This document shows, piece by piece, positions 25,290 through 36,108 of a stretch of DNA of 64,000 nucleotides (within the stretch, counting starts at the first letter, position 1; each line of letters starts with the position of its first letter). Made by a program: the position numbers and the translations under genes. Source of the DNA: Rosellinia necatrix (lineage: Eukaryota > Ascomycota > Sordariomycetes > Xylariales > Xylariaceae); contig JAGYVD010000005.1 in the NCBI GenBank assembly GCA_021209875.1, positions 1,612,001 to 1,676,000 on the forward strand. Reading direction: 5' to 3'. The notes under the pieces were generated by a model. That model was not told the origin of the DNA and searched no databases. It saw nothing but the letters and a program-made list of their open reading frames with translations.

Positions 25290-27503
25290 CTAGCAGACAC
25301 CATCCGGGATATCAAAGCTGATTATCCGGGTAGTGGGGTGGTACTCAGCACCGTCGCCGAGACCACGCTTTGCGAAGGCAGTCCAGAATTCGCAGGCGTT
25401 GTCGCCGTTGGTTAGCGCCTCCTCGGCATCGATGATGGCGTCACGGGCCGAAACGAAGTTGGGGCTGCAGGGTTGACTGTGATACATCTCACGTCAGTTC
25501 ACTCGCCTCTCTCGCGCAGCGATTAGCAGGGGGGGGTTTACTTACAGGGCCATTCCGTCCATAATGATCTTCTGGCTCAGGAAGTTGCCGTCGGTGGGGA
25601 TGCCGTTCTTGAGCGTAGGCTTGGGGCCCGTGTTGCGGCCGTGCTTGTCGACGAGGTTCCACATAACCTCCCATAGCACGGTGGCCCAAGTCTCGCCGAT
25701 ATCGTGCGACTCGCCGAGCCCGTTCAGCGTGGCGTACGTGTTGGGGTTCGCCTCCATGTTGGTTGTGTACGGGACGGTGCGGAGCCCGGCCGGGTTGTTG
25801 AAGACCCAAGCGCCGATCGGCACGTTGGTATCCCTCGTCCACTCGTCCCGGAGGGCGTTGGCAATCGCGTAGAAGTCGCTCCAGCCCTCTCCCATACCAG
25901 CGGCCTCGCCAGAATCTAGGCAGTCCGAGTTACCGGGGCCACCGGTCAGACGTGTGGACACTGTGGCAAGTGGTTAATGCGATGACCAAGCCTATTAAAC
26001 GAAGGAAAACTTACGACCGTGAGTGTATTCGTGAAGAACAACGTCCTTCTCAAATGTACAGTCTCTTCGGGGGTTAGACTGGGTCCAAAGTAGCATCTAC
26101 GCATGGAAGACATCAGCAAACGCCATTCCGGACGAGATACCCGCACGGTTTCGTAAAAAGTGCTTTTTAGGGGTGACTTACAAGCATCAAGCCCGGGGAA
26201 CCATCAACCGGGGTAGAGAAAAGGGCATTGTCGGTCGTGTAGGTATCCTGTGCTGAGAGAATGACAGGATCGTTATCTAGTCCACCCTTGCCATTGTTGC
26301 TGACTTGGAAGTTGCCGGCCTCTTCGTTGAAGCCCAGATCGTATAGGACGTCGTGGTAAAAGTTGGCCGTGTAGAAGAGTTGGGCGATCGAAGCGTCCCT
26401 GTATGCGTTGGGGTCGCTTTCATTCAGATTAAAGTCATACTCGAACGCAAGGTCGGGGCTTTGTGGCTGATACAAGTTGGTGGTTTCGCCAATGTAGTCT
26501 TGCAGTGCGATGCCATTGTTGCCTTGAGTGGTGGTATAGTTCTCCTCGCCGTCCGACTGCCAAGTGAATTCGGACGCCGCCAACTCCCAAGGGTCCTCGA
26601 GGACCTCTCTCTTCCCGCTAAGGGGGTCGTCTACGTCCCACGGGCTTGTTGCACGTTAGTATCTTGTTAACTGATCGTTGATTCCATTCTGGGTAACTTA
26701 CTAGACCTTGTAAGTGGCAGACCATACCCAGTCTACTATACCATAGATTTCGCCGCTATTGGTCGCGTCCACATAGGAATGAAGCCAACTAGTGCGAAGA
26801 TTGGTCTCTACCTTCCACGTCAAAGCTAATTCGCCATCTGCCTTGATTAGGTAGTTCAGGCGCGCAGTTGGATCGCTAACAGCACCGGAGGTGCCCTTAA
26901 TAACAAACTCCTCAAGCCCATCTAGCGGCTCGGCTACAGGGTTCCCGGACATGGGCAATCCCAAGGTCTCCATAGCCCCAGAAAGAGCCTTAACGGGGTC
27001 AGCAAACTCCCTTTTGTTAAGAGGGTTCTCCTTTGGCATCTCTCCAGTGTAGAACGAATGACCGTAAGATAGAATGCTTCCGTCCGACCCGATCTGCGCT
27101 GTATTAGCACGTATATCTAAAACATTTCGCATTCTGGATCAACACTCACGTTCACGTTGAAGTTAGCATTGCCCACATCGAGGCCGTTGACTGTCTGGCG
27201 GAAATAAACGTGCCCCACGCCATTCGTTCCGATATAGTGGTCCTTCTTGACTCGAAACTCGGCGTTGGGGGCGATTTGCTTGACGAGCTCGGTGGCAGTC
27301 TCGACGTAGGTTGCACGCTTCAAGAGTTTCAGTGATTTGTCGGCCTTGGAGACTTTGTGGTTGACGTATTGAGAGGCAGTGCCTAATCGGAACGAGTTTA
27401 TATCAACCTCTCTGCGCTGGACACTGTTCCGGGGCTTGCTGGACGGATGAGCATCGGCTAGCGCTGAGGCGCCTAGGAGGCCATAAACCAAAGCTGACTT
27501 CAT
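25290..27503 (-). CDS. Secreted metalloproteinase, fungalysin family (M36)
   Basis: This is an extracellular zinc endopeptidase made as a preproprotein; the family degrades proteins such as elastin and keratin outside the cell. Six exons: 27503-27150, 27093-26702, 26644-26182, 26096-26015, 25960-25546, 25476-25290 (630 residues, the normal fungalysin size); all phases match. It starts with a signal peptide ([18 protein letters not shown]), then a propeptide of the FTP type with [20 protein letters not shown]. The mature enzyme probably begins near residue 245 ([15 protein letters not shown]). The zinc site is HEYTH at about residues 425-429 with the third ligand in GMGEGWSD (about 452-459). 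Cysteines of the mature part are conserved ([24 protein letters not shown]). No gene lies close on either side. Expression in this family is usually nutrient-regulated, but no specific site is evident. Confidence 0.95.
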
Positions 27504-29783
27504 CTCGAATACTGTGCTACTAACGTAAAGGCAAGGCGAGACTGCGTGAGGATCCCTACAGTCGAACTGCCTAGGCGCGCCATATGCTTCTTATATATAA
27601 TAAATCTTCGGATGACGGATCCGAAGTCTCGTTCGATGTCGTGATATAAACTCTCGTATTTTTGCCGAGCCGCGGCCGACTACAGCCCAGATATCACCAA
27701 ATATAGTTACATACTCCGGTGAGCCGCCAAGAGCCAAGGGAAATAGGATGATGATAGGCATAGCTTCAATGGATCGCGAGGCTGTGTGAACATGATATGG
27801 CCGGAAGAGGAAGGCTCGAAGTCCAGGAGCTTGGCTTGCTTGGATGTTACTACGAAAGGGTCAAAAAACTGTTAGAGGACATCAACCCTTGGAGAAGTCC
27901 TACAATTCGGACCTGAATACTTCTGCAATTTTCAATTCCTTTTTCTATTACGGCATGATGCATAATCTTCGGCGCCTGGTTATTACCTTGGCGGATACGA
28001 TGTACATAGTGGCTCCAATGATCGACGTCTCACGCTTGAACTTCCTCCCTATGCTTGTACTCCGGCATCCACTCTCGCCTACTCTTCCGAGAATCAACTC
28101 AAGTCCGCCTTGATCTTGGATTCCAATCTTTTAACGAGAGATAAATAACAGTTGCTAGCGCAGATCGGGAATCTCTCCGCCAGGTTCCACGCCAGGTTCT
28201 GATGAGACGGCCAACACGGGATCTTGGCGCCTCACATCTGTTAACTTATGTTCTATGTGCGCATGGCCAATAATAGAGACATCGCCCTGTATACTAGATG
28301 TATAAGCCACATTCTTAGAGAACCCTAAAAGAAACACGAAAAAGAACTCGATTGTCATATATATGCGTGATGACTTATCTTGCAATAGAAAAACGACGCC
28401 GTTACCCCATGGTCAGGATCAATGGTATGTATGTGGCTCACTACGCTACGGTAAGTCTAATATTTGTAAGTTACTGGTACCATATCTGCCTGCCTGTTAA
28501 CGAGCAAGGCGCAGTATCGAGTTGCTTCGGCTCACATGTATCCATATCCAGTATCAGCCTAGTAGTTAGGGTTAGGTAAAGACAAGAACTCCGCAATGAG
28601 GCGTATAAGAGCTTTCAAGATCCCTAGCTCCTCATTCGGTAAATAAAGCCGCGTTATTAGATTCAGGGGAGGATGGACCCTCCGGAGGGTGCCGCTCAGG
28701 GGTTCGAAGCTTGACATCGTATCCTCAGCAAATGATCATGTTAAAAAGACCACAACTATTACTAGAAACCGATAATGATTTTATAATTGCCGTGCTACCC
28801 ATGCGCAACCCACGGCAGTGTATCACAGTATCCGGGGAATCCCCCGAATGAATGCACTCAAGACGTTGCTTACAGAGCATTTTAAGCCGAAGCGGAGGCT
28901 AAGTCTGAAAGAGGATTTGATTTCACGCGCCCTACTAAGCCACTGTCATGTGCCTGACTACTTACTCTAAACACACTTCTCACCTTCAATCGAAATTCCC
29001 ATAGCTAAAGAATGAAGGCAATGTGTAAAAATGTATATCTATGTGAGAATTAGTTCCACCTTTACCAATTCATCTCCGTCGGGTTGTTTTCGGTGGATTT
29101 CACATCCTGTTATGGATAGTCGTTCTTTCGGGCTTTCTCATACCGAAAAACACAAGCGATATCGGGTCATCTGCAGCTATTGGCCCACTTGCTTTTAGTG
29201 TTGCCATTGTTGTGAGTGTCTCTCATGCGAATTTACGTTCTTAAGGCCGGGTCTAGTGTGTTTTCGTTAGTAGTTGGTTGCCGTTTGCTCCAGCCTGCTG
29301 CTCGTTTTGTCGAACCAGCTTATTATCGCTGGGAGAACACCAGATGTGGGTTACATGCTGTCTAGGAGCCAAAGGAATGCGGCGAGCACATACTCGTAGG
29401 GCACTAAAATCTTATTTACCTTTGCCGTAACCCGAAGGATCACCATTAGGAAGAAACACCAAAACTGTCTAAGCAAAAAGATGAATTTAAATTCATACGG
29501 CTGCTGGCGTCGGCAGTCACTGGCCTGGTGGAAAAGCCACAAGTAATGCATGGAGAGAAATATGTAGACTGGAGACTCTAAATATATGAGCTGAAAACTC
29601 AATAGAGAGAACAAAGCATAGAAGATGGGATTCTTGCCGAGGAAAATCGAGTTTCGAACTTGAGGAAATAGCCAAATCCGAAACCTTGACTCGCCGTGAC
29701 CCATGTCCCATGTCCCATGCCCGTTCATGCGAACCCTAGCAGCAGACCCCATAATAGCAACGTCGCAAAAATCCACGCTTCTC
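27504..29783. other. Gene-free stretch between the fungalysin and alcohol dehydrogenase genes
   Basis: The first ~300 bases should be the fungalysin promoter: a TATATATAATAAAT patch lies near 27593-27606. The rest is AT-richer and holds only short frames on both strands. The frame at 29351-29800 overlaps the end of the next gene on the same strand in another frame and has no family features. Confidence 0.5.
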
Positions 29784-30887
29784 TCAGAACTTCGCCCCAA
29801 TCCTCTTCTCGGCCTCGATCTGCTCGGGGTCGACGACGATGACGGCCTTACCGCGCAGCTTCCCGCTCTGGACGAGGCCCAGGAGGTCCGCGATGCTCTC
29901 GAGTCCCGGGAAGCGGCTCGCGCGGACGGCGACGCCGTGCTCGGCGACGCAGCGCATCATGTCCTCGCTCTCGCCCGGCGACGCGATCAGGCTGCCCTTG
30001 AAGCGGATGTCGCGGAAGACGAGCTCGCCATACGGGATGCTCAGCGTGTCGGGCTGCGCGACCTGGACGACGGTGCCGTGCATGCGCGTGACGGCGGCCG
30101 CCAGCGCCTCGGCGTGGTCCGCGAGCACCACCGTGGCGTCGGCGCCCACGCCGCCCGTGGCTGCCTGCACCGCCGCCACCACGTCCGCCTTCGCGCGCCG
30201 GCCGTCGACGACCGCCTCCGCGCCGAGCTCCGCGCAGAGCGCCAGCCCCTCGTCCCGCGTGTCCACCGCCGCCACCTGCAGGCCCAGCGCTCGCGCGAAC
30301 TGGATCCCGAGGTGCCCCAGCCCGCCCCCGGCCCCCACGATCGCGAGCCACTGGCCCGGCCGGAGCTCCGCCTGCGCCACCGCGCGGTAGACCGTCCGCC
30401 CGGCGCACGCCAGCGGCGCCGCCGACGCGAACGTGATGCTGTCGGGCAGCTTCGTCGTCGTCCGCGCGTCCGTGATCGCGTACTCGGCCGCGCACCCGTG
30501 CGCCGTGACCCCTATGTAGCCCGTGACTCGCGTGCAGTATTGGCGGAGGCCCTCGACGGGGCCCGTGCAGTATTCGCACTCGCCACACGGATGGAGTGGC
30601 AGCCCACACATGACGCGGTCGCCTATGCTGAACGTAGACACGAAGTCGCCGACGGCGACGACCGTCCCTGAGCCTTCGTGGGAGGCTGTCAGGGGGAGTT
30701 GGGACTTGAAGAATCCTGCTGCCACCATGCTGTCCGTGTGACAGTAGCTTGCCACAGCGATTTTGACGAGCAGTTCGTACGGACCTGGCTTGGGGACCGG
30801 GACCGTGCACAGCTCGTAAGGCGCGTCGAACTCGGTGATTTGCAACGCACGCATCTCCGATGGCAGGGAAACCGTAGGCGTTGCCAT
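29784..30887 (-). CDS. Zinc-dependent alcohol dehydrogenase (MDR family)
   Basis: This is a single-exon, 367-residue medium-chain alcohol dehydrogenase, catalysing NAD(P)-dependent alcohol/aldehyde interconversion, probably in the cytosol. The catalytic zinc ligands are C49 with H50, H70 with E71 (TASHEGSGTVV) and C161 (LACAGRTVY). The structural zinc lobe has C101, C104, C107 and C118 (CGECEYCTG...QYC). The Rossmann glycine motif GAGGGLG is at about 185-191. The layout matches fungal ADH1/ADH3-type tetrameric enzymes, but sequence variation in the cofactor half suggests a secondary paralogue. GC content and G/C-ending codons are very high relative to flanking DNA, producing long antisense frames that are not genes. 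The neighbours give no pathway hint. Confidence 0.93.
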   Translation of the reverse strand: MATPTVSLPSEMRALQITEFDAPYELCTVPVPKPGPYELLVKIAVASYCHTDSMVAAGFFKSQLPLTASHEGSGTVVAVGDFVSTFSIGDRVMCGLPLHPCGECEYCTGPVEGLRQYCTRVTGYIGVTAHGCAAEYAITDARTTTKLPDSITFASAAPLACAGRTVYRAVAQAELRPGQWLAIVGAGGGLGHLGIQFARALGLQVAAVDTRDEGLALCAELGAEAVVDGRRAKADVVAAVQAATGGVGADATVVLADHAEALAAAVTRMHGTVVQVAQPDTLSIPYGELVFRDIRFKGSLIASPGESEDMMRCVAEHGVAVRASRFPGLESIADLLGLVQSGKLRGKAVIVVDPEQIEAEKRIGAKF

Positions 30888-31408
30888 GTTGGACGGGTAT
30901 GCCTGGGTTACGATAACGGGCGGATGACTTGTGAGAGGTTCAATATGATATTGTAACCCAGAGACAGAGAGATGTCGCTTCAGGAGGCGGCGTAAGGGGG
31001 CGGCATCAAGTGATGATTAGGTCGTCTATGATGCCTCAATGTAGTTAGCCATTGTGATGTTACTGCGAGGTCGCATAAGCTACAGCTAACATCACCGCGA
31101 ATGCCGAGCTTCGTAGTCTACATTAAGCTGCATCATAGGAAGCCGACGTAGCCTAACTAAGTCTAGGGTAGGTCAGTAGCTGCCGCTCCTATCAATAAAG
31201 ATCGCCCACCTGGCAAAGCATTTTGCCTTAATAAGATGTTGAAATTTAGCTATAGCCATTACACGGGATGACGAATGTGTCTACTTTAGAAACAAATACC
31301 CCGTTTGACCCAAATATACCTATCTATAAGCTCGTGGTTACCGTGTAGGCTCGGAGGCATGAGACTCACCATCGCATTGTCTTGTCCGCTCCCCCCATCA
31401 CCGTGGCG
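30888..31408. other. Spacer between the alcohol dehydrogenase and BTB genes
   Basis: This holds the alcohol dehydrogenase promoter and the 3' flank of the BTB gene. I see no frame of note and no repeats. Confidence 0.5.
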
Positions 31409-33169
31409 TCAGCCTGATAGAAACCCCCGCTGGGCATTGCGGGTCTGTTCTGCGCTATAAGCATCAAGCTTGACTGCGACAAGCACGCATTCAACAGCGC
31501 TCTTTCCACTCCTCGAACTTTGTATGCGCAATCTCCATTGCCCGGTCCGAACTACCCACTCCTCGGCGACCTGGCCCGACGTATCCACCCTTCTTCGCTT
31601 CCGCGATGGACCAAGAGATGGGGCCACACTTGACGCCGGGGATTCTTGCTCCCCGTTAAAGCCGACGGACGGAGACGTGGACATTGCAGCGGTCAACTCT
31701 TCTAGATCAGTCTCATTTACGTAAGGTTTCCCATCGAGGGTAATGTGGGCCTCGGGATCCAGTGATATGCGGACCAGGTCTTCGCTTAAGGCAGTATTTC
31801 CCGGAGTTGGCGGCTGGCTATCGGCTCCGCCTGAGGCCATCAGCAGACCCAGTGGTTGGGTGGTAGGAAGATTCAGTTTTGTGGCGATCACTTCGAATAG
31901 TCTTGCAATTCGGGTCTTGACTTGGCCGAAGAATTCGGCGCGCATCATGCCTAAATGTAATCTGGTAGATTCCCCTCCGATTTCTAGGATAAGTTCCCGC
32001 TGTTTGTCGTCCTCGAAGGGTCTCATATAGTTTACCCATCCCGATAACAAACCTCCCATGCTACTACCGAAATCATTAGGGTTGTCACTTGCTACCGATA
32101 TGCCCGACTTAAAGATATCCTCGACCCTCATCAGAATCTCATGCCTTTTCCGCGCTTGATTGTAGCTGATGTGATGAGGTAACAATTTCTGTTCGAGAGC
32201 CTTGAAGTTGAAATAACGGCAATCCTGAAGAAGCGAGGCTCGGTGCTCCTCGTCGCGTATATGTATAGGATAACCACGCAGAATATGCAACAGTTCGGCA
32301 AATGTATCACCGGAGCGATTGGGAACCGATGGCGGCATAATAGAGGGCGGCCTAATCAAATCATTGCGATCTAGACCGGGATATAGGTCTTTCGGCGAAG
32401 AGAAGAAAAGACCAAAACCCAAGGAGAAGAAATTTGGCGAGTTACCTGGTCCGGCGAAGGTATCACGAGGAATCTGGAACTCCTGATGCCCGATGGAAAT
32501 GAATATCGACTCTTCGTAAAGCCGAGACATTAACTTGGGTAGGGTGTAGAACTGGGCATCAGCGAAGAGGCGCACGAAGTGCGTGCCATCACGAGGGGTA
32601 ACATGGTACCCTTGGAGATGAAGAGCAATGTCTCGAAAGGTGGCTGGGTCTCGGTCAATATACAGCGTGCGAATCGCAGTCGACAAATCTTCGCCAGACT
32701 CCTCCGCTCTCTTTATCTGGCATGAGAAATATTGTGAAAAGTACGACGGCGCTAGCGGCTAAGTCAGCGATCCAGTCGTGATACGAAGAAGACTATCAAA
32801 AATAAGAGGAAGGAGAAGGAGAAGGGGGATTGGGGGGTCAAGGGTCTCTCTCGGTTGCTCCCGAGGTAGTGGGCATATCCATCTACCGGGGATGGAAGGG
32901 ATGGACGGCATGGGACGGGATGGAAGTATAAGCGAGAGACGAGAGATACACGAGAGATAAAGGCACGGGAACGTGCATGTCGCCATCAACGCACCATCTG
33001 AGGAGAGAGAGGCGCCGGAGAGTTTAAACAGCTCCGCGCCTATCTGAACGGGGAAAACACGCTCATGAGGCAAAATGTTGGGTATCTTGGTTATAAGTTG
33101 CGGATTAGAGGGCGGTAAGTGTAAGACGGTGCGACTCCCATCGGGCTCACTCGAGTTTGAATTGCTCAT
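31409..33169 (-). CDS. BTB/POZ (T1-type) protein, WHI2-like growth regulator
   Basis: In yeast Whi2 is a KCTD-like BTB protein that partners Psr1/Psr2 phosphatases and restrains TORC1 and growth under stress. Two exons: 33169-32995 and 32751-31409 (505 residues). The intron (GTGCGT donor, CTGAC branch, CTAG acceptor, phase 1) rebuilds an uninterrupted BTB fold: FPVQIGAELFKLSGASLSSD joins APSYFSQYFSCQIKR. That leads to IRTLYIDRDPATFRDIALHL and a FVRLFADAQFYTLPKL helix. A second BTB-like half follows (ISIGHQEFQIPRDTF, then LLHILRGYPIHIRDEEHR). The C-terminal ~200 residues include a basic SRKRRR patch, a possible nuclear signal. An upstream GTG in frame at 33187 is not used as a start in eukaryotes; the ATG at 33169 is preferred. 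The family call is good; equivalence to Whi2 is inferred. Confidence 0.85.
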
Positions 33170-34012
33170 GGTTGATAATAGTGTCACGGTAAAACAACAT
33201 TATCGCTAGTAAGATGAGTATAAGCCGAGCCGAGGTCGTGACCAGCTGCTCTGGAGGGGTGTGTCCGAGCGGCGCGTGGTTTGCTTGCACTCGGGTTCGC
33301 TTGCACTCAGACCATGCGGTTGACGGGCCTGATAAACACGAACCCGAACCGACACCCTTTATGAGACGATCAATAGAAAAGCAGATACAGCGGAGAGACA
33401 GAGGGGCTTTCTAGCTGGTTCGGTCGCTGACGTCGTTGTCTTGCGTTTCGTTACGCCTCCATGGCATAACCAACTAGGTATGTGAAGGCGGGCGGCTGGC
33501 AGGAGTAACAATTGATTGCAAAGGGGTTTGGAATCATGACAGAGACCCTCCAGGCCTCGTGGCTTGGGTTGCATTCCCCCCCAGCTGCACTGCTGCACTG
33601 GTCACCTGGCGACACCGAAGATAGCATTTTTAGTGGCTGATATTGTGGCTGATTGATCCACTTATAAGCGCTGAGTAATGTCCTGCTCGTATCGCCTTCG
33701 CCGAGGCCTGCACACGGAGAAAAGTTACCCGCTTATGCAAACCCCCAACTTCCTCTTCCATCTTATCAACCAAAGATGTGAACCGGACCAAGACGCCACC
33801 GATCCATGCTTTCTCAACATTGTAACAAACTGCGATCGAAATGGATGGGCTTATCTGCGAATGCCAAGATCCACGCTCGCTTACTTACTATTATACAGGC
33901 ATGACAAGTGGCACTCACGCTACAGTACCTAGGTAGCTATCCGGTTGTCCTCCCACCAGATCATGAAAATGCGGGGATTGTTGCAAGCGATTCATCGCTG
34001 TGGACACAGGGC
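33170..34012. other. Spacer between the BTB and HET genes
   Basis: About 840 bases hold the BTB gene promoter and the HET gene 3' flank. A TACCTAGGTAGC palindromic word lies near 33928. Small frames here have no features. Confidence 0.5.
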
Positions 34013-36108
34013 CTAAGCTAGTACAACCTCTTTCCACGAGACGCCAGGCTCCAGGGGAGAAGCAAGTGCATTTCGATGGATTTTGCCTATCCCCTTTCGC
34101 TCGGCCACGCTTTTCTTCCATTCAATCATCAGCAACCAGAAGAAGCGCCCCCCTGTGTTGCTTGCTTGGCTAGTAGGATTTAGATCGGCCACGCCTTGCG
34201 TCTTCTCTGCCGATAGGGAGAGCAGTATAAATTCCGCGCTCTCACATTCCTCGCTTGGTCGTATTGGATCGTCGAGCGTGACGAACCCGCAGCACGTCCC
34301 GTTTCTATCTAGCAGTTTATGCGTGGTTGGTGTCCAGTAGAATCCGTAAGACCACAGGAGATTTTCCCCCTCTTCTTGGTCGACCTGGCGAAGTGCGAAA
34401 TTCATAGATATGGTCCAGAACTGTAAAGTGGTGTATTTGTACCGCCTTTTAATCTGTTCGCTCGCAAACTTGCCCGAGGGCTCAGTCCGCGACACATCGC
34501 ATAAATGTCCAAACAGATCATTTGCCCTCGCAGTTCGATGTCCTTCCCTATCCCAAACCACTGCCAGCTCACCAGATGGCTCTCTCTTGTACCAGGTAAT
34601 CCACGTACTAGTCGCTGTCCACTTCGCTACATTACCGGACCCGTAGGTGTAGTTTACCTGGCCATGCCATCCCGACCAGGCCCAACTTGGGAACGTATCC
34701 CGTCGCCTAAGGCCATCCTTATTCGGATAAAACAGGAGAAACCAGTCAAAGGCTGAGACAGGTATACCAAACAGGAGGCTACAGTTCGCGTAGTCTGCCA
34801 GGCGACGACAAACGCCCGCCGTGGCGAAGACATAGTCGTCCGGATTTCTCAACTCTCGCGTCGTATACTTATTCAACAGCTGCCCAAGCAGATGGTAGAC
34901 ATCACCGCTCGGTCTATGCAGTGCTTGGCCTTGCTCCGCAGTGGGGTCTGGCCGGACAACCGTCCCATCCTCTAATTCTCGCCAGGATTTTTCATGACAT
35001 ACAAAGTGTACTGTGTCATCTATGAATATGACTTTTCTCCTAGAGAGATAGTATTCTTGAAACCTATTCGGGCGTCAGTCGCATACTCCACCCGTAATAT
35101 GCCATGTGGCGAAACTTACGTCCATCCTCGATGGTGGTATTCAGACTTGGAAACGATGTCTTGCATTGTGTGTCGGAGAATAAGATTAATACCAGGCAGA
35201 ACTTCGCTAGTAATCTGGCGTGAAGACGATCGTGTTCCCTCTCCGACACCAGGCAATCCGGAATCGGCATCCGTGCCACTCCCAGCTATGATTGTGAAAT
35301 ACGCTCGCTCATACACTAGATCCATGGCATTGATGCCCATTTGTCTATCGTCATCGTCATCTTGAACCAGGCATAACTGGTCAATCCACAGGTATCGGCA
35401 ATCTACACCGCGAGCAAGGTCGATTGAATCCCGGATAGTTTTCGGAATAGCGTCCCAGTTTCTTCGAAGGCCATCGTTGGAAAAGACTTCGTCCTTGTTG
35501 GCGTTTAGAAGGAGAAATGGCTTGCATTCGCCCCATTTGTAACTGAGGGCTAGGTATTGGGATGTGATGGGTACTGGCGTAATGCACATATTCTTGACGT
35601 CGATACACCGGAAGAAGCTAAGATCAACGTTAAATAGCCCTTCGTTTGGCACACATTTCTTATGCTCTTCGTCACATGTTTTGAGCCAATTTTTAATCAT
35701 CTGAAAGTCGATCTGGGTGGAAGAGGCGAGTCTCTCGAAGCCCTTCACCTCCGATTCGAAGAGGACCTTGGAATACGAGGGCAAAGGCTGGATAGTGAAT
35801 CTTTTCGAGCCTTGACGAAACACGCGGACATCATGAGTATTGTAATGTCCTATAGGCCGCATGTGGATGATGCGCTCGTCTTGCATCGACTCAAGGACGA
35901 GCTTGCAAAAGGGGCACGAAGAAGATCGCTTTCTAATGTCGCCCAAAAGTCCGAGATTGAAGGCCGCTTTTCTCCCACTTCCGTCATCATCGAAACCAAT
36001 GGTATTGCAAATATCGCAGAGGCTATCGGTATTACGATAGCTTGAATTTCGATGCAGTAGTTTTGATAGTTTTGGTAATCGTGTTGAGATAATCTTCCTC
36101 GCCGACAT
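34013..36108 (-). CDS. HET-domain (heterokaryon incompatibility) protein
   Basis: HET-domain proteins mediate non-self recognition and regulated cell death after hyphal fusion; many members have unknown triggers. Two exons: 36108-35120 and 35063-34013 (679 residues). The intron (GTAAGT donor, GACTGAC branch, ATAG acceptor) falls inside the third conserved HET block and joins HHRGWT to FQEYYLSRRK. HET blocks: YLALSYKWGE, then YLWIDQLCLVQDDDDDRQMG with the following YERAYFTIIAGSG, then RGWTFQE. An N-terminal cysteine set (LCDIC, CPFCKLV) could bind metal. The C-terminal half (FPSWAWSGWHGQV type) is common to this HET subfamily. No NACHT/WD repeat or other signalling partner is fused. The frame is intact, so I see no sign of decay. 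What it recognises cannot be told. Confidence 0.93.

Noticed and set aside
29703..30671. 322-codon plus-strand frame across the alcohol dehydrogenase
   Set aside because: It is antisense to a clear zinc alcohol dehydrogenase with all ligands, arises from G/C-ending codons, and has an Arg/Ala-rich low-complexity product.
29848..30810. 320-codon minus-strand frame overlapping the alcohol dehydrogenase in another frame
   Set aside because: The product is almost only Gly/Arg/Ala, a shadow of a very GC-rich gene.
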